Assembly: GCA_964035575.1 (NCBI GenBank) | Contig: OZ037855.1 | Coordinates: 1,116,001 to 1,180,000 of the forward strand | DNA from: Rhynchopus sp. YZ270_cl-10 | Taxonomy: Eukaryota; Euglenozoa; Diplonemea; Diplonemida; Diplonemidae | Direction of reading: 5' to 3' | DNA length: 64,000 bases | In this document: piece by piece, positions 50,119-59,145 of the stretch | How the letters are laid out: every line of letters begins with the position of its first letter | Position numbering within the stretch: the stretch's first letter is position 1 | Position numbers and translations under genes: made by a program | Notes under the pieces: generated by a model | Database searches by the model: none | Told to the model about the DNA's origin: nothing | Seen by the model: only the letters and a program-made list of their open reading frames with translations

Positions 50119-50577
50119 ATATATTTTTTTTGACTCGCAGAATACATCAAAAATATCGAATATACAAGCTCTGTGTTGTGATGTGTTCTGATAGTAAAAC
50201 ATTACAATACACGATGCAGTCCACCTGAGGGGAGAGGAGTATTTTTTTTTCTCCCCTGTAAGCTACCCCGTTAGGAATCATCCACCCACCATTTTTTAAA
50301 ATTTTTTTTTGTTGATACGTAGTTCCCCCTTCTCTGCGTCCCAGAGGTGTTTGCATTTTTTTTTCAACTTCCCCCCTTTTTTTTTGTGCCCATGCGTCCG
50401 TTTGAGGTGTAATAGCAATTAATCAAAACAAACACTTTTTACAGGGTGCACATCCACACCACCATCCCCTCCACCTCTTGTCCTCCCCTCCAAAAGAAAA
50501 AAAAACTGCCCCATGCAAAGTGGCCTATCGAAGAGTCATTCGGGATCGCACATTACAGGAACGGGAGTTTGATTGTA
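50119..50577. other. Spacer with C hairpins
   Basis: T-rich; C-family copies at 50332-50372 and a partial at 50386-50411 (GTGCCCATGCGTCCG). No gene. Confidence 0.4.
50332..50372 (+). repeat. Mini-hairpin C
   Basis: TCTGCGTCCCAGAGGTGTTT then GCA, a T run and CAACTTC. Confidence 0.55.
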
Positions 50578-50612
50578 CGGTGACTATGCACAGAGAGGCT
50601 TGGCATCGTCTT
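50578..50612 (+). repeat. Mini-hairpin A, diverged
   Basis: CGGTGACTATGCACAGAGAG then GCTTGGCATCGTCTT. Confidence 0.55.
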
Positions 50613-51582
50613 TTACCTTAATTTCCTTTTCTTTTTTAAACGATAGGTCGTATCCGGAGCCGGATTCCAGGTAATTCCAGAAAAATTCTAGATATTCCAG
50701 ATCTGGAAGTTTTCTGGAATCGGATTTTTGAGTGAACGGGTTGTAGGGAGGCTGTTTTTACTTGATTGGATTATCATAACCACAACAAACATAAAAAATC
50801 AAGGGTACATTTTTAGCACCCTCTATGCCTTCTTTTCGTCAGAAAAGAATGTATATGAAACAATTGATTGGATTATCCGTGAGCGTGCCTTTCCAACGTG
50901 GCACACACACGCACACACACCAGACAACAATACAGCCACTGATACCTGAAAAACCCCCTGGAATTCCGTGAAAAATCTGAGAAACCTGGAATCACCTATG
51001 GACCCGGATACGACCTATGTTAAAATATTTTTTTTTATGTGGGACGTGAGTCCCAGAGGTATTTTGCACTGCCAGCTTCATTTTTGTTTTTTGTTTTTTG
51101 TCCCCTTTCAAGGTTCATGCGATCAACGGGGTAGGGGGGGGAGGGAGGAAATCAGATCTGCATGCACAGGCTACTGAAAACAAAAATGTCATTTTAAAAA
51201 AATACAGTGTAAACCTCTTCTTCGTGGTGATCCTGTAAAGCGTTGGGCCGGTGCCTTTAAAAAAAAATGTCAAACTCCGAGAGGTAGTTAGCCCCCAGTT
51301 CACCGGGAAAAAGGGAACATTCGAATCCCACTCCGAGAAGTTAAGGTTCTAACTTACCCTCCCAATTAACAAAAAAAATAATAATTGTACATACACCCAA
51401 GCTGTCATTGCTCTACAGATTTTGTTTTCCGATGCATTTTTTTTTTTGACTATTTTTCGGTACTGTACATTGAGGAATGGGGGTATTTCACATTTTTAGT
51501 TGGTAGATACACACCCCATAGAATTCATTTTTTTTTCCATTGTGTAATAAACAAAGCAAAAACAAAAAAAGCAAAAAACAGA
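50613..51582. other. Spacer
   Basis: TCCAG/CTGGA-rich inverted tracts at 50655-50725 and CCTGGAATTCC at 50955-50990 look like remnants of a foldback repeat. One C hairpin at 51044. ACATTCGAATCCC at 51318 resembles a tRNA B box but no tRNA folds. No gene. Confidence 0.35.
51044..51081 (+). repeat. Mini-hairpin C, diverged
   Basis: ACGTGAGTCCCAGAGGTATT then TTGCACTGCCAGCTTCAT. Confidence 0.5.
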
Positions 51583-51633
51583 TAGTGTAACGCCTCCTTG
51601 GGTGTCTGCACTAATACAACCCGACCAAGTTTT
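51583..51633 (+). repeat. Mini-hairpin E, split by a hAT insertion
   Basis: TAGTGTAACGCCTCCTTGGG then TGTCTGCACTAATACAACC and AAGTTTT. Its A-run tail resumes at 52379, on the far side of the hAT element. Confidence 0.7.
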
Positions 51634-52370
51634 CAGGGCGTTCGCCCCGGGGCGAAAAATATTTTTTTTCGTTAAAAAAAATTTTTCCTGAAAAAATGAC
51701 ATTTTATTTCGCCCCAGGGCTTCGCCCCACCGGGGCGAAACCCTGTATAAATAAATAAATAAATAAATAAAAAAAGGGGAGAAAAAAAAATAAAGAGAGA
51801 GAGATTTCTCCCCACCACCCTGTCGACCCCCCCGGAGGGGGGGTCGCAGAGGGGTGTCCACTGTTCCGCAAACCCGCCTGCCGTGAGAGGAAGTTTCCCC
51901 AGCACTCCCGCTCCTCAATCCTGCAGTCTGCTGAAGCCCCTGTTATAGAAGGTGTCACTACTCGTGTCAACTCTACCTTCAACGGCAGAGAGACGTTTTA
52001 GTTTATTGAAAATAATCAAAATAAGGATGAAGTCTCACATGACAGATGCCTCTCTCTTGTACATCTGTTTGATTAAACAACACAAAGAGACCCTCAGTGA
52101 GGGGGGATTGATGAAATTCTCCATCGTTTTGCTGGTTTTAGTATCAGGAAAGTGCAGCTGTAATAGCACTTGTGCTGGGGAAGGGATCACGCGCAAATCG
52201 CAAATTTTTTTTGACCACTCAGTACCAGGGATTCACCCCCCACGAACTAGCTTCTCTCCGGCGGAAAATTTTTTTGACCTATTTTAAGCACTAGTAAAAA
52301 AGCAAAAATTTCGGGTTTTTTGGCATTTCGCCACGATCAGGAAAAAACGATGGCGATAGCGAACGCCCTG
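51634..52370. mobile_element. hAT deletion element with perfect 8-bp TSD
   Basis: Ends CAGGGCGTTCGC and (inverse) CAGGGCGTTCGC, perfect over 12 bases. CAAGTTTT at 51626-51633 and 52371-52378 is a perfect 8-bp target duplication. Subterminal GCGTTCGCCCCGGGGCGAAA and CTTCGCCCCACCGGGGCGAA palindromes at the left end. Keeps the transposase C-terminus (51952-52100), so it is an internal-deletion derivative of an autonomous hAT. Inserted in an E hairpin. Confidence 0.9.
51952..52100 (+). pseudogene. hAT transposase C-terminal domain remnant
   Basis: STAERRFSLLKIIKIRMKS followed by HMTDASLLYICLIKQHKE is the hAT C-terminal dimerisation signature. It is a different sequence from the 6154-6362 relic, so at least two hAT lineages are present. 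The upstream catalytic part is gone. Confidence 0.75.
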
Positions 52371-52461
52371 CAAGTTTTTCAAAAAAAAAAAAAAAAAAAA
52401 AAAGGAAAAACCATGAAAAATCAAAATGAGAATACCTTGCCACCCCCACTATTTCCTTTTC

Positions 52462-52549
52462 AAGGTGACTAAGCACAAGAGAGATTTCCAATGTTCAAGA
52501 CATTAAGTAATCTAATCAGACTAAGCACAAGAGGCTTAGGCTCATCTTA
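52462..52549 (+). repeat. Long-form mini-hairpin A
   Basis: AAGGTGACTAAGCACAAGAG, then an insert with CCAATGTTCAAGACATTAAG and TAATCTAATCAG, then CTAAGCACAAGAGGCTTAGG and CTCATCTTA. The 5' half of A is repeated before and after the insert. A second copy is at 57641. Confidence 0.75.
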
Positions 52550-53993
52550 CATAAGCCTTTTTTTTTTTTCTCCCTCTTTTCTGTGTGCCTACACATCCGT
52601 TGAGCACACTTAATAGGTGTTACTAAAAAACGTCACCCTTTTTTCTCTCTCTCCCTCTTCGCAGCACGAAAGGGTTTCTTTGAACACCATTTGTCACATC
52701 TGTACAGTGGTTCTCAAGCATAAACCCTTCATCTCCTCCCTCACTCCCCTTTTTACTTTCGTCTGCATAGGTGAACGATATTTTTTTTTAATGCACTTTT
52801 CAACATTCACAATACCCTCCCCTACCCAAAATATACCCCCTTCTTTTAGTTTTTTGGAGCAAAGGTGGGGGTTTTGTGTGTGTTTGAAATGTGGGAAAAG
52901 AAGACCACAGAGAGAGATTGTCCAAACGCTGTTCACATCGAAGGGCTTGGTCTTTTTAAGATGTTAACGCACCCTTCGGCGACTTTTATGTACAGAACCT
53001 GTCTCCGGACCCGGTAATTTTGTCGGTACAGCAAAAAGAAAAAGAACGATTTTGTGAAGAAAATGCGGGTTTTAATTTCATTGCAAAAAAAAAAAAAAAA
53101 AGAATTTACAAAACATCCATCCGGGCTGCTATACTAAAGCCAGAATCGCTTCCTCACAACCTACCAGGTGAGGTGGTTGCGGTTGGCATGACGTTTCCTT
53201 TTTTTTTTTCGTCTCTTTTTCTTTTCTTTCTGCTTTCATCCGGGGCTGGCATTGTACAGTGGGTCAGTCGGAGGTGCCTGCATCAATAACTATTCCTTTT
53301 ATTTATTTTTGCATTACTAGAGAGACTCGCAATTTCCGGGTACCCCATTTTTTCCTTCCCCCCCTCCCCAATCCCCACACATCTCCTAACGACACCTCTC
53401 TCACCCCCGTCCCTTTTCCATTTTTTCCTTCCCCCTTCCTTAACTCAGAATGATGCGGTAACACACACAAAAAAAAAAGGCAGAGTATTTTTTTTTCTGT
53501 CCCATTCCCTCAATCCTCCTGTTGCAGCTATCAAACAAAAAAATGCTTTTTTTTTTGTCACCTCATGAAATGAAAGGGGAAATAGAAACAACGCACTTTG
53601 AACACACTTTGCGGTTCTGGAGACGAACCGCACTGCAGAACTCCTCATCAAACAGGTCGAGGTGTGTGCGTTTCACCACAACCTCTCCCATGGGTTTTAT
53701 CGTGTGATGAGTGTTAAGTTTCTATTTTTCCGGCAATAAAAGGAACATAAAGCGAAAGCAAACCAGAGATCAGTTTTTATGAACTTCCCTCAATCCTCCT
53801 TCCGACCCTCCTCTACATCACACCATCTATTCACATCTTCCTTCCAGGGTGCGTGAAGAGAATACGCACAAAGAGAAACCATATTTTTTGACGCTCTTTT
53901 TTTCAAAAAAAAGCGCTGATTTTGTACAACACACCCCCTGGGTTTTTCTACCCCATTTTTTTTTTAAATCTCATCCCGTTTTAGTTTATCACG
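52550..53993. other. Spacer upstream of the coiled-coil gene
   Basis: 1.4 kb, T- and C-rich. Frames up to 116 codons lack domains. The end (CATCCCGTTTTAG at 53972-53984) offers a pyrimidine/AG site 10 bases before the ATG. Confidence 0.4.
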
Positions 53994-55583
53994 ATGTATG
54001 GTGGTGATGAGGAGCTGAGCTCCAGGGAGATTGCGTTTAGGAAGATTTCTGCGTTTTATGCGCAGTACTTCCCGGAGAAGATCGACCAGGTGGACCGCCT
54101 CTTAACAAAGTACGCAGGACGTGAGGACGACGTCATCAGAACGTACCGTTTGAAATACCAGAAATGGAATTGGGACACCATCCCACCGCCCCCGCAGCAT
54201 ACTGCACACAGTGCGCGCACCCATCAGAAATCTGCTCCATACATGACCTCTGCAACACAAGGTGCCAGCCCGAATGACCACAAAGTGAATATCACGCTTA
54301 CCCTGCAGACCAATCCCAATGCGCCACATGGAGGTGGACAGGTGAGTGTCACCCCCGATGTGTACGGTGGTGGTGCACACACAACAACCCTCCCTTACAG
54401 CGACCCCTACCCACAGCAACCAATCGACCCACGAGGCCTGCCGGATGGGGGTGCACCCCCGGGGGTGAATGAGTTTGCCTTGGGTGGGTTGGGGTTGGGT
54501 GCGCCGGCACCACCAGGGATGGGGCATGGGGGGCATGGAGATGTGGTGTCTAGAAGCGAGATTGAACAGGCATTCAGCGCATTGGAAAACAAACTGACCG
54601 AATCGCAGAGGCAAGACGCCCTGGTTTTGGAATCAAAGCTGGACCAGCTTCTTGGACAGATGCGGAACAGACAGGAGCAGAACCCCCGCTCTTCTGCAGC
54701 AGCGGCAGCACCTGCACTGCAACACCAACTCCGTGATATCATTGGAAAGATTGACAGCCTTGCAACATCTCCCCCAGCCGGCTCTGCTGGAACACAACCC
54801 GCACCACACAACACAAGGCTATCTCCCATCCGCGGTGCAGGAGGAGACCCTAGCATGGAGGCGTTGGTGAATAAGGTGAATGCTTTGGAGTCGCAGTTGG
54901 ATGGTCGGAGCAGTGCCTCGGTGATGCAGTCCCAGATGCATGCACACGAGAACGACTTTGATATGAAGGACCACAGCAGGAAGACGGCAGAGCTCGACGT
55001 CGTCTCCCACCCCCTCTACGCAGAACAGCAGCAACGCTACGTCAGGGATGTGCAGCAGCTGCAGAGGAAGATCTCCGAGCTTGAGACCAGGGGTGCTGTG
55101 GGGGGGGCCGTGCACCACCAACACCAACACCACCCCCAAGCTGGAGGCGTCTCAGCACCCCCCAGCTCCGCCATGCCCATGAAGCAGCCCCTTTCAGCAG
55201 GCTACCACATACCAGGCGGCGCAGCAAATCCAAACTCCGACCTCAAATCGCTCCAAGACGAAATCGAAGAACTGCGCCGCAGAGACGACCTCTCAAGGAA
55301 GGTATGTGCGCAGAAGGGGGTTTTGGGTCAGATGTAGGCCACGAAATAGAGGGCTGCATGGTTGGGGGGTGCAGGTTATGAGAGAATAAAGAGTGTTGTG
55401 AAGAGTGAGTGTTTATATTTCAAAAAAAACCCCTCCCTCATTGCACAGCTTATTCACGAAAAGCAGATGTTGTTGGACACGATGTTTGCGTTGAGCCATC
55501 AGCAGCAGGTGAACAACTCGCCGGGGCGTGGGATGGTGATGGGGTCGAACGGCGTTCCTGTCCCAAACCACATGTACCGCTAA
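53994..55583 (+). CDS. Coiled-coil protein with conserved N-terminal motif (two exons)
   Basis: 480 residues from exons 53994-55301 and 55449-55583. Residues ~12-55: FRKISAFYAQYFPEKI, then VDRLLTKYAGREDDVI and RLKYQKW. This FYxxxxPEKxxxVDxLLxKYxGRE pattern recurs at the N-termini of coiled-coil proteins of many protists, cytoskeletal ones among them. Residues 60-190 are Gly/Pro/His-rich linker. Coiled-coil segments: ~188-225 (SEIEQAFSALENKLTESQ), ~290-300, ~340-362 (QQRYVRDVQQLQRKISEL) and ~415-455, the last spanning the exon junction (LKSLQDEIEELRRRDD / LIHEKQMLLDTMFAL). The heptad continuing across the splice supports the intron. Likely a structural or adaptor protein. Confidence 0.7.
55302..55448 (+). 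other. Candidate intron in the coiled-coil gene
   Basis: 147 bases, phase 0, donor AAG|GTATGT, acceptor after CCCCTCCCTCATTGCACAG. Without splicing the frame stops at 55337. Confidence 0.65.
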
Positions 55584-56933
55584 CGTATGCAGTTTTTTTA
55601 TGTTTTTTCTCGAGAGGGTACATGTCAGAACCATGCTCCGTTCCCTAAAAATAATGATAAAAAGCCTTCGAAAAATATATCATCACCTCCCAACAGAAGC
55701 CGTTTGCGTGCAAAGGATTGCAACCAATAGTGCAATCAAACCTGATATGCTGTGCAGGTATGTGGGTGGTTACATAGTACACCAGTTTGTGGCAAGGGAG
55801 TCATGAATTCAACGCTATTATATAACCGCTTTTTTGAAATGTGATACATTGGTTTACCCATTGTTCACTTCATTGAAAAAAAAAAAAAAAAATACTCTAA
55901 AGCAAGAATAGAAACGTACCTCTTCGCCAACCTACACCCTCTCACAGGCTATTAGATACCACACAACCGGCCAAACAGAAAAGGAAAAGAAAAGAAAAGA
56001 AAATAATATAAAAAAAGAAGGATTATATTTTGTGCAACCAAATATCAGCCTTTTTGTTTTCGGCTAGCCAACTCTGCAACCGATTCAGAAATCATGAGAG
56101 ATGATTTCTGCAACCGACTCACAAATCATGTGATATGATTACAATGTTATGCAAAACGTGACCATGACATTTAAAAATTTCTGGGGATTTCATTATCTCT
56201 GAAGCTTTCTGGATTTCTCAAATTATCGTAGCGGTTCAGATCTCGAAATTTCATCTGAAAGAATTTCAGTGACGAGATCAAAACACGCACGATTTTTCCC
56301 ATCGCAGTTGAGCGATTCGGTAAGCTCAATCAAGCAAACAAAAGGTTAAAGAGTTAGGCGTTACGAAAACAAAAAGCGCAAATTAAAAGAAACCCCCTAA
56401 ACCTCCCCTGTTCTCCCTCCCCTAGATCCCGTTTTTTTTTCTCTCTCTTTATCTTCTGTACTTTTTGTGTGTGTGAAAGAATGCTTTTGGTGGACTTACT
56501 TTTTTTTTGGTTTCAGAGAGGTTTCCTCTTCACGGCCAGGTCAGTGGGAGCGTATTGCAGTAATAAAAATATCAATGCAGCATATTTATTACACACTTTA
56601 CGCACAAACAATTTTTTTTTTTGGGTATTCTCCCCATCTAAGGCAGCGATGGCTGCAGACGTGCAAAGGTGTCGGTGCCTCCTGGTGTCAGTCATCTTTC
56701 AAGTTTTCTTCGAATTTGAAAAAAGGGGGGAGAAAAAATATGTACCCTTATACAGGGAGTTAGCTGCAGAATGCTTTACAAACTGTTTTTTTTTTTTTTT
56801 TTCAGCTTTGCGCAGCTCAGGCCTTGTTTTATTATTTGGGAAGAAAAAAAGATGTGGAATTTCATATTTCAATTCTGTTCTTTACTTTTCGAACGGTCCG
56901 CATGGCCTTGAGCAACACTTTCATTATATTTTT
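55584..56933. other. Spacer
   Basis: 1.35 kb. A pair of ~30-bp direct repeats (TGCAACCGA...ACAAATCATG with GAAATCATG) at 56070-56135. No gene; open frames at 56467-56951 are Phe-rich. Confidence 0.4.
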
Positions 56934-56968
56934 AAAGATGTGCGCAAGTGAGAGACATGGTCTTTCAT
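56934..56968 (+). repeat. Mini-hairpin B, diverged
   Basis: AAAGATGTGCGCAAGTGAGA then GACATGGTCTTTCATT. Confidence 0.5.
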
Positions 56969-56980
56969 TATTTTTACTTT

Positions 56981-57010
56981 GGAGACTAAGCACGATAGGC
57001 TTATGATCAT
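56981..57010 (+). repeat. Mini-hairpin A
   Basis: GGAGACTAAGCACGATAGGC then TTATGATCAT. CTAAGC faces GCTTAT, loop ACGATAG; 12 bases after a B copy. Confidence 0.6.
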
Positions 57011-57640
57011 TGTTGATTTTCTCTTTTACCTTTTACCCCCCTTTTTTTTTTGTACTTTCACCCCCCTCCCTTCCATAGATCTATTTTGTTTGGTTTTCAA
57101 AAAGTTGTTGTCGTCAAATAAAAATAAAACAAACGAAACCAAACGGAAGAAAATATCGTGCATGATCACACAGGACGGTGGCATCCACATTTGTCAATTT
57201 TTCACGACCCCCCCTTTTTTTCAAAAATACAGGGGCAGAAGACTGCCCATATGTTAATATGACAGCTACACCAATCCAACACATCAGGAGGTTGTAATAG
57301 GGGGGTGGAAATCTTGGTCCAGGATTACGCACTACGATTTGACCAGGATTCAACAAAAATCCCCTAAATAAACCCCTTTTCAACAAATTATCAAAAAAGT
57401 GTTGCACCCTGTTTTGCTCCCTATTTTTTTTTTTTTTTTGAAGTGCATGCGATACGCATTCAAATTTTTTTTGTTATCCCCCCTTTTTAATCGTTACCTG
57501 TGCCACCCCCCCCCCCAAAAAAAAACCAAGGAAGCAGCAGTGCAACGCACATCAACGCTCCTCCCTTTCAGCGTTTTTTTTATTGTCCCCCCCCTCTGTG
57601 TTTGTAGTCTGGGGGACCCAACCATTGCTGTTGTTTTTTT
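57011..57640. other. Spacer
   Basis: T/C-rich. Fragments resembling D/E tails (GCTACACCAATCCAACACAT at 57265) are present. No gene. Confidence 0.35.
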
Positions 57641-57733
57641 AGGTGACTAAGCACGAAAGATTGATGAATAACCAATGTTCAAAACATCAAGTAATCTAAT
57701 CAGACTAAGCACGAGAGGCTTAGGGTCATCTTA
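57641..57733 (+). repeat. Long-form mini-hairpin A, copy 2
   Basis: AGGTGACTAAGCACGAAAGA, insert with CCAATGTTCAAAACATCAAG and TAATCTAATCAGACTAAGC, then ACGAGAGGCTTAGGGTCATC and TTATAAACTG. Same insert as at 52462. Confidence 0.75.
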
Positions 57734-58005
57734 TAAACTGTTCTCCTTCTTTTTTTTTTTTTCTCTTTTCTTTTCCCCCCTTCCCCCATCCATTCTACCC
57801 ATCCCCCTTCCCACCCCATTTTCCCCCTTCAATATTCTGTAGAATTGTACCTCATTTATTCCCCACCTTTGCATTTTTCCCTAAAAACCCCCCACAACCC
57901 CCAAAACCCCTGATATATCTCTAATAAAACAACGCCATTCCATTTTCCCTCCTTTTTTACCCCCTAAAACCCTTCCCTCTAACAGAGCACTCTATTATTT
58001 TAAAA
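57734..58005 (+). promoter_or_regulatory. Pyrimidine-rich leader of the 58006 gene
   Basis: Continuous C/T-rich sequence ending CCCTTCCCTCTAACAG at 57985, 21 bases before the ATG. Candidate acceptor for a leader exon. Confidence 0.45.
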
Positions 58006-58800
58006 ATGCTTCGAAAAACCTGCTTTAATCTAGGTGTTTCTCGGACGGTGCGTGAAGCGTTGGGGATGCGGGTTTATGAGAAATCTCTTTTTGCACGGTA
58101 CTTGGACACTTTGAGGAGCGATGTACCTGTAAACCATGCTTATGAGGGACAGGAGGTAGAGAAAGAGGGTCGCAGTGGGACACTGCCTTCATACAAATTG
58201 CGCGGCCAAGAGATCGATGGAACAAAAAAGACTTTTCAAGTACGGCGTGCGAGGAAAACGCAATCAGACAACCCATACGAGCCGATGTACTACGAGAAGC
58301 TGCCAGTGTGGTTGCGTGCAGACGGTATGTACGCACCGCTTGAGATCGGAAAGCTGATTTTCTACCTGCTGATTCCGATTGTTGCGTTGGTTGCGTTGGG
58401 TTCGCGCAATGTTGACTTTGTGGAAAACATTATGGAATATACAGGAGAGTTTATGTACAAAGCACAGAAGACCCCTTATGATGAACAGCTTAAGTTGATT
58501 AAGAAGATTGACGAAGAGGGGGCGCGGACTATGTATGGTGATAACATAGCTTTGCCAGGGTCCACAAAGCAGAAGAGGGATCAGGAAGAAGGCATCCGGC
58601 GTGAGATGGAGCTGAGCCCGCCTGCAAGCGCGACAAAGGACAACTCAGAATACTTTGTCATCATGAAGCACCTCCGCCAAGAACAAAAAAAAGACCTCCA
58701 AATGCGGGCAGAAATCGGCAAAGAAGCAGACAGCATCCTCGAAGAAGGAAAAGAACAGGGTTCTTTCGTGATTGGAAAGGCGACACAGCAGATGATGTAG
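58006..58800 (+). CDS. Single-span membrane protein, probably mitochondrial
   Basis: 264 residues. The N-terminus MLRKTCFNLGVSRTVREALG is basic and amphipathic, compatible with a mitochondrial presequence. Residues ~40-105 are hydrophilic and basic. One membrane segment at ~116-133 (IGKLIFYLLIPIVALVAL), preceded by PVWLRADGMYAPLE. After it comes VDFVENIMEYTGEFMYKAQK, then charged helices to the end (LRQEQKKDLQMRAEIGKEA). The short helix, membrane span and charged helical tail recall respiratory-chain assembly factors such as PET100, but I cannot assign it. Preceded by a pyrimidine tract with AG 21 bases before the ATG. Confidence 0.6.
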   Translation: MLRKTCFNLGVSRTVREALGMRVYEKSLFARYLDTLRSDVPVNHAYEGQEVEKEGRSGTLPSYKLRGQEIDGTKKTFQVRRARKTQSDNPYEPMYYEKLPVWLRADGMYAPLEIGKLIFYLLIPIVALVALGSRNVDFVENIMEYTGEFMYKAQKTPYDEQLKLIKKIDEEGARTMYGDNIALPGSTKQKRDQEEGIRREMELSPPASATKDNSEYFVIMKHLRQEQKKDLQMRAEIGKEADSILEEGKEQGSFVIGKATQQMM

Positions 58801-59145
58801 AAAAAAAGGGATGGAGGGTCCTCAAAAACATGGCAATTCCCGGTTTTTCCCAGTTTTTGGGTGTTGCCGGATACTTAGAAAAAAAAACCAAAAACCGGGA
58901 AAACCTGGTACCCTCCGATACAAAAAATAATTTCATAAAAAAGCGGGGTATACATTTTGTTTTTGTGGTGATCCATAAAAAGCAAAAAAAGGGGAGGGAT
59001 TGGGTGATTTTTTTAAAAAGACACAACGATCCTCACAAAAAAGCAGTACTTTTTTATATTGGTATTTTCCCCCATTCCCCCCTCTTCTACTTCACATTGC
59101 CAAAAAAGGAAGGGGGGACACACAAAAAATTGGAAATATTTGTAG
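58801..59145. other. Spacer before PrimPol
   Basis: CCCGGTTTTTCCCAG and ACCAAAAACCGGGAAAACC at 58838-58906 can fold as a weak hairpin. The last 40 bases are A-rich and end TTTGTAG just before the ATG. Confidence 0.4.

Noticed and set aside
55600-55806. A further exon of the coiled-coil gene (CAG|GTATGT at 55757)
   Set aside because: The spliced frame already ends at 55583 in a clean stop, and the sequence before this donor is not protein-like.
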